64,000 bases of DNA from Pleurodeles waltl. Lineage: Eukaryota > Chordata > Amphibia > Caudata > Salamandridae. Where the stretch lies: contig NC_090444.1 in assembly GCF_031143425.1 (NCBI RefSeq), forward strand, positions 1,317,205,324 through 1,317,269,323, given 5' to 3'. Shown here in pieces: positions 31,908 through 44,576 of the stretch. The notes under the pieces are model-generated. The model ran no database searches. It was given only the letters and a program-made list of their open reading frames with translations, and was not told the origin of the DNA. Positions within the stretch are counted from its first letter, which is position 1, and the number at the start of each line of letters is the position of its first letter. A program made the translations under genes and the position numbers.

Positions 31908-34499
31908 CCCACTTTGTGTTTTGGGACATTTCCTGTCGCAGGCGCTAGGACTACCCACACAAGTGAGGTATAATTTTTATCGGGAGACTTGGGGGAACGC
32001 TAGGTGGAAGGAAATTTGTGGTTCCTCTCAGATTCCAGAACTTTCTGTCACCGAAATGTAAGGAAAATGTGTTTTTTTAGCCAAATGTTGAGGTTTGCAA
32101 AGGATTCTGGGTAACAGAACCTGGTCAGAGCCCCACAAGTCATCCCATCTTGGATTCCCCTAGGTCTCTAGGTTAAAAAAATGCACAGGTTTGGTAGGTT
32201 TCCCTAGGTGCCGGCTGAGCTAGAGGCCAAAATCTACAGGTAGGCACTTTGCAAAAAACAGCTCTGTTTTCTGTGATGTGTCCACGTTGTGTTTTGGGGC
32301 ATATCCTGTCGCGGGCGCTAGGCCTACCCACACAAGTGAGGTACCATTTTTATCGGGAGACTTGGGAGAATACTGGGTGGAAGGAAATTTGTGGCTCCTC
32401 TCAGATTCCAGAACTTTCTGTCACCGAAATGTGAGGAAAATATGATTAGCCAAATTTTGAGGTTTGCAAAGGATTCTGGGTAACAGAACCTGGTCAGAGC
32501 CCCACAAGTCATGCCATCTTGGATTCCCCTAGGTCTCTAGTTTTCAAAAATGCACAGGTTTGGTAGGTTTCCCTAGGTGCCGGCTGAGGTAGAGGCCAAA
32601 ATCTACAGGTAGGCACTTTGCAAAAACAGCTCTGTTTTCTGTCAAAAAATGGGATGTGCCCACTTTGTGTTTTGGGACATTTCCTGTCGCGGGCGCTAGG
32701 ACTACCCACACAAGTGATGTACATTTTTATCGGGAGACTTCGGGGAACGCTAGGTGGAAGGAAATTTGTGGTTCCTCTCAGATTCCAGAACTTTCTGTCA
32801 CCGAAATGTATGGAAAATGTGTTTTTGTAGCCAAATGTTGAGGTTTGCAAAGGATTCTGGGTAACAGAACCTGGTCAGAGCCGCACAAGTCATCCCATCT
32901 TGGATTCCCCAGGTCTCTAGTTTAAAAAAATGCACAGGTTTGGTAGGTTTCCCTAGGTGCCGGCTGAGCTAGAGGCCAAAATCTACAGGTAGGCACTTTG
33001 CAAAAAACAGCTCTGTTTTCTGTGATGTGTCCACGTTGAGTTTTCGGGCATATCCTGTCGCGGGCGCTAGGCCTACCCACACAAGTGAGGTACCATTTGT
33101 ATCGGGAGACTTGGGAGAATACTGGGTGGAAGGAAATTTGTGGCTCCTCTCAGATTCCAGAACTTTCTGTCACCGAAATGTGAGGAAAATATGATTAGCC
33201 AAATTTTGAGGTTTGCAAAGGATTCTGGGTAACAGAACCTGGTCAGAGCCCCACAAGTCACGCCATCTTGGATTCCCCTAGGTCTCTAGTTTTCAAAAAT
33301 GCACAGGTTTGGTAGGTTTCCCTAGGTGCCGGCTAAGGTAGAGGCCAAAATCTACAGGTAGGCACTTTGCAAAAACAGCTCTGTTTTCTGTTAAAAAAAG
33401 GGATGTGCCCACTTTGTGTTTTGGGACATTTCCTGTCGCGGGCGCTAGGGCTACCCACACAAGTGAGGTACATTTTTATCAGGAGACTTGGGGGAACGCT
33501 GGGTGGAAGGAAATTTGTGGTTCCTCTCAGATTCCAGAACTTTCTGTCACCGAAATGTGAGGAAAATGTGTTTTTTTAGCCAAATGTTGAGGTTTGCAAA
33601 GGATTCTGGGTAACAGAACCTGGTCAGAGCCCCACAAGTCACGCCATCTTGGATTCCCCTAGGTCTCTAGTTTTCAAAAATGCACAGGTTTGGTAGGTTT
33701 CACTATGTGCCGGCTAAGGTAGAGGCCAAAATCTACAGGTAGGCACTTTGCAAAAACAGCTCTGTTTTCTGTTAAAAAAAGGGATGTGCCCACTTTGTGT
33801 TTTGGGACATTTCCTGTCGCGGGCGCTAGGACTACCCACACAAGTGAGGTACATTTTTATCAGGAGACTTGGGGGAACGCTGGGTGGAAGGAAATTTGTG
33901 GTTCCTCTCAGATTCCAGAACTTTCTGTCACCGAAATGTGAGGAAAATGTGTTTTTTTAGCCAAATGTTGAGGTTTGCAAAGGATTCTGGGTAACAGAAC
34001 CTGGTCAGAGCCCCACAAGTCACGCCATCTTGGATTCCCCTAGGTCTCTAGTTTTCAAAAATGCACAGGTTTGGTAGGTTTCCCTAGGTGCCGGCTAAGG
34101 TAGAGGCCAAAATCTACAGGTAGGCACTTTGCAAAAACAGCTCTGTTTTCTGTTAAAAAAAGGGATGTGCCCACTTTGTGTTTTGGGACATTTCCTGTTG
34201 CGGGCGCTAGGACTACCCACACAAGTGAGGTACATTTTTATCAGGAGACTTGGGGGAACGCTGGGTGGAAGGAAATTTGTGGTTCCTCTCAGATTCCAGA
34301 ACTTTCTGTCACCGAAATGTGAGGAAAATGTGTTTTTTTAGCCAAATGTTGAGGTTTGCAAAGGATTCTGGGTAACAGAACCTGGTCAGAGCCCCACAAG
34401 TCATCCCATCTTGGATTCCCCTAGGTCTCTAGTTTAAAAAAATGCTCGGGTTTGGTAGGTTTCCCTAGGTGCCGGCTGAGCTAGAGGCCAAAATCTACA
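31908..34499 (-). repeat. Satellite block 12, reverse orientation
   Basis: A 2,592-bp block. It ends with three almost identical 381-bp monomers (starting near 33240, 33621 and 34002) with the private TTAAAAAAAGGGATG variant, a local expansion. Confidence 0.95.
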
Positions 34500-37106
34500 A
34501 TCTACTTGTGGGGCTCTGACCAGGTTCTGTTACCCAGAATCCTTTGCAAACCTCAAAATTTGGCTAAAAAAAACACCGTTTCCTCACATTTTGGTGACAG
34601 AAAGTTCTGGAATCTGAGAGGAGCCACAAATTTCCTTCCACCCAGCGTTCCCCCAAGTCTCCTGATAAAAATGATACCTCACTTGTGTGGGTAGTCCTAG
34701 CGACCGCGACAGGAAATTTCCCAAAACACAAAGTGGGCACATCCCATTTTTTGACAGAAAACAGAGCTGTTTTTTGCAAATTGCCTACCTGTAGATTTTG
34801 GCCTCTAACTCAGCCGGCACCTAGGGAAACCTACCAAACCTGTGCATTTTTGAAAACTAGAGACCTAGGGGAATCCAAGATGTGGTGACTTGTGGGGCTC
34901 TGACCAGGTTCTGTTAACCAGTATCCTTTGCAAACCTCAAAATTTGGCTAAAAAACATATTTTCCTCACATTTCGGTGACAGAAAGTTCTGGAATCTGAG
35001 AAGAGCCACAAATTTCCTTCCACCCAGCGTTCCCCCAAGTCTCCCGATAAAAATGGTATCTCACTTGTGTGGGTAGGCCTAGCGCCCGCGACAGGATATG
35101 CCCCAAAACACAACGTGGACACATCACAGAAAACAGAGCTGTTTTTTGCAAAGTGCCTACCTGTAGATTTTGGCCTCTAGCTCAGCCGGCACCTAGGGAA
35201 ACCTACCAAACCTGTGCATTTTTGAAAACTAGAGACCTAGGGGAATCCAAGATGGGGTGACTTGTGGGGCTCTGCCCAGGTTCTGTTACCCAAAATCCTT
35301 TGCAAACCTCAAAATTTGGCTATAAAAGCACATTTTCCTCACATTTCGGTGACAGAAAGTTCTGGAATCTGAGAGAAGCCACAAATTTCCTTCTACCCAG
35401 CGTTCCCCCAAGTCTCCCGATAAAAATGATACCTCACTTGTGTGGGTAGTCCTAGCGCCCGCGACAGGAAATGTCCCAAAACACAAAGTGGGCACATCCC
35501 ATTTTTTGACAGAAAACAGAGCTGTTTTTTGCAGAGTGCCTACCTGTAGATTTTGGCCTCTGGCTCAGCCGGCACCTAGGGAAACCTACCAAACCTGTGC
35601 ATTTTTGAAAACTAGAGACCTAGGGGAAACCAAGATGGGGTGACTTGTGGGGCTCTGCCCAGGTTCTGTTACCCAGAATCCTTTGCAAACCTCAAAATTT
35701 GGCTATAAAAGCACATTTTCCTCACATTTCGGTGACAGAAAGTTCGGGAATCTGAGAGGAGCCACAAATTTCCTTCCACCCAGCGTTCCCCCAAGTCTCC
35801 CGATAAAAATGGTACCTCACTTGTGTGGGTAGGCCTAGCGCCCGCGACAGGATATGCCCCAAAACACAACGTGGACACATCACAGAAAACAGAGCTGTTT
35901 TTTGCAAAGTGCCTACCTGTAGATTTTGGCCTCTAGCTCAGCCGGCACCTAGGGAAACCTACCAAACCTGTGCATTTTTGAAAACTAGAGACCTAGGGGA
36001 ATCCAAGATGGGGTGACTTGTGGGGCTCTGCCCAGGTTCTGTTACCCAAAATCCTTTGCAAACCTCAAAATTTGGCTATAAAAGCACATTTTCCTCACAT
36101 TTCGGTGACAGAAAGTTCTGGAATCTGAGAGAAGCCACAAATTTCCTTCTACCCAGCGTTCCCCCAAGTCTCCCGATAAAAATGATACCTCACTTGTGTG
36201 GGTAGTCCTAGCGCCCGCGACAGGAAATGTCCCAAAACACAAAGTGGGCACATCCCATTTTTTGACAGAAAACAGAGCTGTTTTTTGCAGAGTGCCTACC
36301 TGTAGATTTTGGCCTCTGGCTCAGCCGGCACCTAGGGAAACCTACCAAACCTGTGCATTTTTGAAAACTAGAGACCTAGGGGAATCCAAGATGGGGTGAC
36401 TTGTGGGGCTCTGCCCAGGTTCTGTTACCCAGAATCCTTTGCAAACCTCAAAATTTGGCTAAAAAAACATATTTTCCTCACATTTCGGTGACAGAAAGTT
36501 CGGGAATCTGAGAGGAGCCACAAATTTCCTTCCACCCAGCGTTCCCCCAAGTCTCCCGATAAAAATGATACCTCACTTGTGTGGGTAGTCCTAGCGCCCG
36601 CGACAGGAAATGTCCCAAAACACAAAGTGGGCACATCCCATTTTTTGACAGAAAACAGAGCTGTTTTTTGCAGAGTGCCTACCTGTAGATTTTGGCCTCT
36701 GGCTCAGCCGGCACCTAGGGAAACCTACCAAACCTGTGCATTTTTGAAAACTAGAGACCTAGGGGAATCCAAGATGGGGTGACTTGTGGGGCTCTGCCCA
36801 GGTTCTGTTACCCAGAATCCTTTGCAAACCTCAAAATTTGGCTAAAAAAACATATTTTCCTCACATTTCGGTGACAGAAAGTTTGGGAATCTGAGAGGAG
36901 CCACAAATTTCCTTCCACCCAGCGTTCCCCCAAGTCTCCCGATAAAAATGATACCTCACTTGTGTGGGTAGTCCTAGCGCCCGCGACAGGAAATGTCCCA
37001 AAACACAAAGTGGGCACATCCCATTTTTTGACAGAAAACAGAGCTGTTTTATGCAAAGTGCCTAGCTGTAGACTTTGGCCTCTAGCTCAGCCGGCACCTA
37101 GGGAAA
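34500..37106 (+). repeat. Satellite block 13, forward orientation
   Basis: A 2,607-bp block entered through the ATCTACTTGTGGGG junction. A pair of monomers (383 plus 373 bp) is repeated with a 756-bp period, seen from the recurrence of CCCAAAATCCTTTG near 35288 and 36044. Confidence 0.95.
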
Positions 37107-39680
37107 CCCACTTTGTGTTTTGGGACATTTCCTGTCGCGGGCGCTAGGACTACCCACACAAGTGAGGTATCATTTTTATCGGGAGACTTGGGGGAACGCT
37201 GGGTGGAAGGAAATTTGTGGCTCCTCTCAGATTCCAGAACTTTCTGTCACCGAAATATGAGGAAAATTTGCTTTTATAGCCAAATTTTGAGGTTTGCAAA
37301 GGATTCTGGGTAACAGAACCTGGTCAGAGCCCCACAAGTCACACCATCTTGGATTCCCCTAGGTCTCTAGTTTAAAAAAATGCACAGGTTTGGTAAGTTT
37401 CCCTAGGTGCCGGCTGAGCTAGAGGCCAAAATCTACAGGTAGGCACTTTGCAAAAAACAGCTCTGTTTTCTGTGATGTGTCCACGTTGTGTTTTGGGGCA
37501 TATCCTGTCGCGGGCGCTAGGCCTACCCACACAAGTGAGGTACCATTTTTATCGGGAGACTTGGGGGAGCGCTGGGTGGAAGGAAATTTGTGGCTCCTCT
37601 CAGATTCCAGAACTTTCTGTCACCGAAATGTGAGGAAAATATGTTTTTTTAGCCACATTTTGAGGTTTGCAAAGGATTCTGGGTAACAGAACCTGGTCAG
37701 AGCCCCAAAAGTCACCCCATCTTGGATTCCCCTAGGTCTCTAGTTTTCAAAAATGCACAGGTTTGGTAGGTTTCCCTAGGTGCCGGCTGAGCTAGAGGCC
37801 AAAATCTACAGGTAGGCACTTTGCAAAAAACAGCTCTGTTTTCTGTGATGTGTCCACGTTGTGTTTTGGGGCATATCCTGTCGCGGGCGCTAGGCCTACC
37901 CACACAAGTGAGGTACCATTTGTATCGGGAGACTTGGGAGAATACTGGGTGGAAGGAAATTTGTGGCTCTTCTCAGATTCCAGAACTTTCTGTCACCAAA
38001 ATGTGAGGAAAATATGATTAGCCAAATTTTGAGGTTTGCAAAGGATTCAGGGTAACAGAACCTGGTCAGAGCCCCACAAGTCACGCAATCTTGGATTCCC
38101 CTAGGTCTCTAGTTTTAAAAAATGCACAGGTTTGGTAGGTTTTCCTAGGTGCCGGCTGAGGTAGAGGCCAAAATCTACAGGTAGGCACTTTGCAAAAACA
38201 GCTCTGTTTTCTGTCAAAAAATGGGATGTGCCCACTTTGTGTTTTGGGACATTTCCTGTCGCGGGCGCTAGGACTACCCACACAAGTGAGGTACATTTTT
38301 ATCGGGAGACTTGGGGGAACGCTAGGTGGAAGGAAAATTGTTGTTCCTCTCAGATTCCAGAACTTTCTGTCACCGAAATGTGAGGAAAATGTGTTTGTTT
38401 AGCCAAATGTTGAGGTTTGCAAAGGATTCTGGGTAACAGAACCTGGTCAGAGCCCCACAAGTCATCCCATCTTGGATTCCCCTAGGTCTCTAGTTTTAAA
38501 AAATGCACAGGTTTGGTAGGTTTCCCTAGGTGCCGGCTGAGCTAGAGGCCAAAATCTACTGGTAGGCACTTTGCAAAAAACAGCTCTGTTTTCTGTGATG
38601 TGTCCACGTTGAGTTTTCGGCCATATCCTGTCGCGGGCGCTAGGCCTACCCACACAAGTGAGGTACCATTTGTATCGGGAGACTTGGGAGAATACTGGGT
38701 GGAAGGAAATTTGTGGCTCCTCTCAGATTCCAGAACTTTCTGTCACCGAAATGTGAGGAAAATATGATTAGCCAAATTTTGAGGTTTGCAAAGGATTCTG
38801 GGTAACAGAACCTGGTCAGAGCCCCACAAGTCACGCCATCTTGGATTCCCCTAGGTCTCTAGTTTTCAAAAATGCACAGGTTTGGTAGGTTTCCCTAGGT
38901 GCCGGATGAGATAGAGGCCAAAATCTACAGGTAGGCACTTTGCAAAAACAGCTCTGTTTTCTGTAAAAAAATGGGATGTGCCCACCTTGTGTTTTGGGAC
39001 ATTTCCTGTCGCGGGCGCTAGGACTACCCACACAAGTGAGGTACATTTTTACCGGGAGACTTGGGGGAACGCTGGGTGGAAGCAAATCTGTGGTTCCTCT
39101 CAGATTCCAGAACTTTCTGTCACCGAAATGTGAGGAAAATGTGTTTTTTTAGCCAAATGTTGAGGTTTGCAAAGGATTCTGGGGAACAGAACCTGGTCAG
39201 AGCCCCACAAGTCATCCCATCTTGGATTCCCCTAGGTCTCTAGTTTAAAAAAATGCTCAGGTTTGGTAGGTTTCCCTAGGTGCCGGCTGAGCTAGAGGCC
39301 AAAATCTACAGGTAGGCACTTTGCAAAAAACAGCTCTGTTTTCTGTGATGTGTCCATGTTGAGTTTTCGGGCATATCCTGTCGCGGGCGCTAGGACTACC
39401 CACACAAGTGAGGTACATTTTTACCGGGAGACTTGGGGGAACGCTGGGTAGAAGGAAATTTGTGGCTCCTCTCAGATTCCAGAACTTTTGTCGCCGAAAT
39501 GTGAGGAAAATGTGTTTATTTAGCCAAATTTTGAGATTTGCAAAGGATTCTGGGTAACGAACCTGGTCAGAGCCCCACAAGTCACCCCATCTTGGATTCC
39601 CCTAGGTCTCTAGTTTTAAAAAATGCACAGGTTTGGTAGTTTTCCCTAGGTGCCGGCTGAGCTAGAGGCCAAAATCTACA
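37107..39680 (-). repeat. Satellite block 14, reverse orientation
   Basis: A 2,574-bp block. Compared with block 20 it lacks one B monomer at about 38060. The last monomers carry the TTGAGTTTTCGG variant of the B core and a short AACTTTTGTCGCC variant near 39482. Confidence 0.95.
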
Positions 39681-40778
39681 ATCTACTTGTGGGGCTCTGA
39701 CCAGGTTCTGTTACCCAGAATCCTTTGCAAACCTCAAAATTTGGCTAAAAAAAACACATTTTCCTCACATTTCGGTGACAGAAAGTTCTGGAATCTGAGA
39801 GAAGCCACAAATTTCCTTCTACCCAGCGTTCCCCCAAGTCTCCCGATAAAAATGATACCTCACTTGTGTGGGTAGTCCTAGCGCCCGCGACAGGAAATGT
39901 CCCAAAACACAAAGTGGGCACATCCCATTTTTTGACAGAAAACAGAGCTGTTTTTTGCAGAGTGCCTACCTGTAGATTTTGGCCTCTGGCTCAGCCGGCA
40001 CCTAGGGAAACCTACCAAACCTGTGCATTTTTGAAAACTAGAGACCTAGGGGAATCCAAGATGGGGTGACTTGTGGGGCTCTGCCCAGGTTCTGTTACCC
40101 AGAATCCTTTGCAAACCTCAAAATTTGGCTAAAAAAACATATTTTCCTCACATTTCGGTGACAGAAAGTTCGGGAATCTGAGAGGAGCCACAAATTTCCT
40201 TCCACCCAGCGTTCCCCCCAAGTCTCCCGATAAAAATGATACCTCACTTGTGTGGGTAGTCCTAGCGCCCGCGACAGGAAATGTCCCAAAACACAAAGTG
40301 GGCACATCCCATTTTTTGACAGAAAACAGAGCTGTTTTTTGCAGAGTGCCTACCTGTAGATTTTGGCCTCTGGCTCAGCCGGCACCTAGGGAAACCTACC
40401 AAACCTGTGCATTTTTGAAAACTAGAGACCTAGGGGAATCCAAGATGGGGTGACTTGTGGGGCTCTGCCCAGGTTCTGTTACCCAGAATCCTTTGCAAAC
40501 CTCAAAATTTGGCTAAAAAAAACATATTTTCCTCACATTTCGGTGACAGAAAGGTCGGGAATCTGAGAGGAGCCACAAATTTCCTTCCACCCAGCGTTCC
40601 CACAAGTCTCCCGATAAAAATGATACCTCACTTGTGTGGGTAGTCCTAGCGCCCGCGACAGGAAATGTCCCAAAACACAAAGTGGGCACATCCCATTTTT
40701 TGACAGAAAACAGAGCTGTTTTATGCAAAGTGCCTCGCTGTAGATTTTGGCCTCTAGCTCAGCCGGCACCTAGGGAAA
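39681..40778 (+). repeat. Satellite block 15, forward orientation
   Basis: A 1,098-bp block of three A-type monomers. One monomer has an extra C in the run after CAGCGTTCC near 40215. Confidence 0.95.
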
Positions 40779-42916
40779 CCCACTTTGTGTTTTGGGACAT
40801 TTCCTGTCGCGGGCGCTAGGACTACCCACACAAGTGAGGTATCATTTTTATCGGGAGACTTGGGGGAACGCTGGGTGGAAGGAAATTTGTGGCTCCTCTC
40901 AGATTCCAGAACTTTCTGTCACCGAAATATGAGGAAAATGTGCTTTTATAGCCAAATTTTGAGGTTTGCAAAGGATTCTGGGTAACAGAACCTGGTCAGA
41001 GCCCCACAAGTCACCCCATCTTAGATTCCCCTAGGTCTCTAGTTTTCAAAAATGCAGAGGTTTGGTAGGTTTCCCTAGGTGCCGGCTGAGCTAGAGGCCA
41101 AAATCTACAGGTAGGCACTTTGCAAAAAACAGCTCTGTTTTCTGTCAAAAAATGGGATGTGCCCACTTTGTGTTTTGGGACATTTCCTGTCTCGGGCGCT
41201 AGGACTACCCACACAAGTGAGGTATCATTTTTATCGGGAGACTTGGGGGAACGCTGGGTGGAAGGAAATTTGTGGCTCCTCTCAGATTCCAGAACTTTCT
41301 GTCACCGAAATGTGAGGAAAATGTGTTTTTTTAGCCATATTTTGAGGTTTGCAAAGTATTCTGGGTAACAGAACCTGGTCAGAGCCCCACAAGTCACCCC
41401 ATCTTTGATTCCCCTAGGTCTCTAGTTTTAAAAAATGCACAGGTTTGGTAGGTTTCCCTAGGTGCCGGCTGAGCTAGAGGCCAAAATCTACAGGTAGGCA
41501 CTTTGCAAAAAACAGCTCTGTTTTCTGTGATGTGTCCACGTTGTTTTTTGGGGCATATCCTGTCGCGGGCGCTAGTCCTACCCACACAAGTGGGGTACCA
41601 TTTGTATCGGGAGACTTGGGAGAATACTGGGTGGAAGGAAATTTGTGGCTCTTCTCAGATTCCAGAACTTTCTGTCACCGAAATGTGAGGAAAATATGAT
41701 TAGCCAAATTTTGAGGTTTGCAAAGGATTCTGGGTAACAGAACCTGGTCAGAGCCCCACAAGTCACCCCATCTTGGATTCCCCTAGGTCTCTAGTTTTCA
41801 AAAATGCACAGGTTTGGTAGGTTTCCCTAGGTGCCGGCTGAGCTTGAGGCCAAAATCTACAGGTAGGCACTTTGCAAAAAACAGCTCTGTTTTCTGTGAT
41901 GTGTCCACGTTGTGTTTTGGGGCATATCCTGTCGCAGGCGCTAGGCCTACCCACACAAGTGAGGTACCATTTTTATCGGGAGACTTGGGGGAACGCTGGG
42001 TGGAAGGAAATTTGTGTCTCCTCTCAAATTCCAGAACTTTCTGTCACCGAAATGTGAGGAAAATATGTTTTTTTAGCCAAATTTTGAGGTTTGTAAAGGA
42101 TTCTGGGTAACAGAACCTGGTCAGAGCCCCACAAGTCACCCCATCTTGGATTCCCCTAGGTCTCTAGTTTTCAAAAATGCACAGGTTTGGTAGGTTTCCC
42201 TAGGTGCCGGCTGAGCTAGAGGCCAAAATCTACAGGTAGACACTTTGCAAAAAACAGCTCTGTTTTCTGTGATGTGTCCACGTTGTGTTTTGGGGCATAT
42301 CCTGTCGCGGGCGCTAGGCCTACCCACACAAGCGAGGTACCATTTTTATCGGGAGACTTGGGGGAACGCTGGGTGGAAGGAAATTTGTGGCTCCTCTTAG
42401 ATTCCAGAACTTTCTGTCACCGAAATGTGAGGAAAATATGTTTTTTTCATCCAAATTTTGAGGTTTGCAAAGGATTCTGTGTAACAGAACCTGCTCAGAG
42501 CCCCACAAGTCACGCCATCTTGGATTCCCCTAGGTCTCTAGTTTTCAAAAATGCACAGGTTTGGTAGGTTTCCCTAGGTGCCGGCTGAGGTAGAGGCCAA
42601 AATCTACAGGTAGGCACTTTGCAAAAACAGCTCTGTTTTCTGTCAAAAAATGGGATGTGCCCACTTTGTGTTTTGGGACATTTCCTGTCTCGGGCGCTAG
42701 GACTACCCACACAAGTGAGGTATCATTTTTATCGGGAGACTTGGGGGAACGCTGGGTGGAAGGAAATTTGTGGCTCCTCTCAGATTCCAGAACTTTCTGT
42801 CACCGAAATGTGAGGAAAATGTGCTTTTATAGCCAAATTTTGAGGTTTGCAAAGGATTTTGGGTAACAGAACCTGGTCAGAGCCCCACAAGTCACCCCAT
42901 CTTGGATTCGCCTAGG
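40779..42916 (-). repeat. Satellite block 16, reverse orientation
   Basis: A 2,138-bp block that crosses the boundary from macro-repeat copy 1 to copy 2 near 40959. It closes at the CGCCTAGG/ATTGTACC junction. Confidence 0.95.
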
Positions 42917-44576
42917 ATTGTACCTCGCTTGTGTGGGTAGGCCTAGCGCCCGCGACAGGATATGCCCCAAAACACAACGTGGACACATCACAGAAAACAG
43001 AGCTGTTTTTTGCAAAGTGCCTACCTGTAGATTTTGGCCTCTAGCTCAGCCGGCACCTAGGGAAACCTACCAAACCTGTGCATTTTTGAAAACTAGAGAC
43101 CTAGGGGAATCGAAAATGGGGTGACTTTTGGGGCTCTGACCAGGTTCTGTTGCCCAGAATCCTTTGCAAACCTCAAAATTTAGCTAAAAAAACATATTTT
43201 CCTCACATTTCGGTGACAGAAAGTTCTGGAATCTGAGAGGAGCCACAAATTTCCTTCCACCCAGTGTTCTCCCAAGTCTCCCGATACAAATGGTACGTCA
43301 CTTGTGTGGGTAGGCCTAGCGCCCGCGACAGGATATGCCCCAAAACACAACGTGGACACATCACAGAAAACAGAGCTGTTTTTTGCAAAGTGCCTACCTG
43401 TAGATTTTGGCCTCTAGCTCAGCGGGCACCTAGGGAAACCTACCAAACCTGTGCATTTTTGAAAACTAGAGACCTAGGGGAATCCAAGATGGGGTGACTT
43501 GTGGGGCTCTGACCAGGTTCTGTTACCCAGAATCCTTTGCAAACCTCAAAATTTGGCTATAAAAGCACATTTTCCTCACATTTCGGTGACAGAAAGTTCT
43601 GGAATCTGAGAGGAGCCACAAATTTCCTTCTACCCAGCGTTCCCCCAAGTCTCCCGATAAAAATGATACCTCACTTGTGTGGGTAGTCCTAGCGCCCGCT
43701 ACAGGAAATGTCCCAAAACACAAAGTGGGCACATCCCATTTCTTGACAGAAAACAGAGCTGTTTTTTGCAGAGTGCCTACCTGTAGATTTTGGCCTCTGG
43801 CTCAGCCGGCACCTAGGGAAACCTACCAAACCTGTGCATTTTTGAAAACTAGAGACCTAGGGGAATCCAAGATGGGGTGACTTGTGGGGCTCTGCCCAGG
43901 TTCTGTTAACCAGAATCCTTTGCAAACCTTAAAATTTGGCTAAAAAACATATTTTCCTCACATTTCGGTGACAGAAAGTTCTGGAATCTGAGAGGAGCCA
44001 CAAATTTCCTTCCACCCAGCGTTCCCCCAAGTCTCCCGATAAAAATGGTACCTCACTTGTGTGGGTAGGCCTAGCGCCCGCGACAGGATATGCCCCAAAA
44101 CACAACGTGGACACATCACAGAAAACAGAGCTGTTTTTTGCAAAGTGCCTACCTGTAGATTTTGGCCTCTAGCTCAGCCGGCACCTAGGGAAACCTACCA
44201 AACCTGTGCATTTTTGAAAACTAGAGACCTAGGGGAATCCAAAATGGAGTGACTTGTGGGGCTCTGCCCAGGTTCTGTTACCCAGAATCCTTTGCAAACC
44301 TCAAAATTTGGCTAAAAAAACATATTTTCCTCACATTTCGGTGACAGAAAGTTCGGGAATCTGAGAGGAGCCACAAATTTCCTTCCACCCAGCGTTCCCC
44401 CAAGTCTCCCGATAAAAATGATACCTCACTTGTGTGGGTAGTCCTAGCGCCCGCGACAGGAAATGTCCCAAAACACAAAGTGGGCACATCCCATTTTTTG
44501 ACAGAAAACAGAGCTGTTTTATGCAAAGTGCCTAGCTGTAGATTTTGGCCTCTAGCTCAGCCGGCACCTAGGGAAA
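42917..44576 (+). repeat. Satellite block 17, forward orientation
   Basis: 1,660 bp; the third block with this exact length and opening sequence. Confidence 0.95.

Larger units (their letters stand above)
28290..40958. repeat. Macro-repeat copy 1, about 12.67 kb
   Basis: Every block boundary and private variant from here to about 38060 recurs 12,669 bp downstream. After 38060 the offset becomes 13,042 because one 373-bp monomer present in copy 2 is absent here. The unit contains three forward/reverse pairs: 1,660+2,592, 2,607+2,574, and 1,098+2,138 bp. The left edge is placed by the first shared private variant (CTTAGATTC near 28352) and is uncertain by some 60 bp. Confidence 0.88.
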
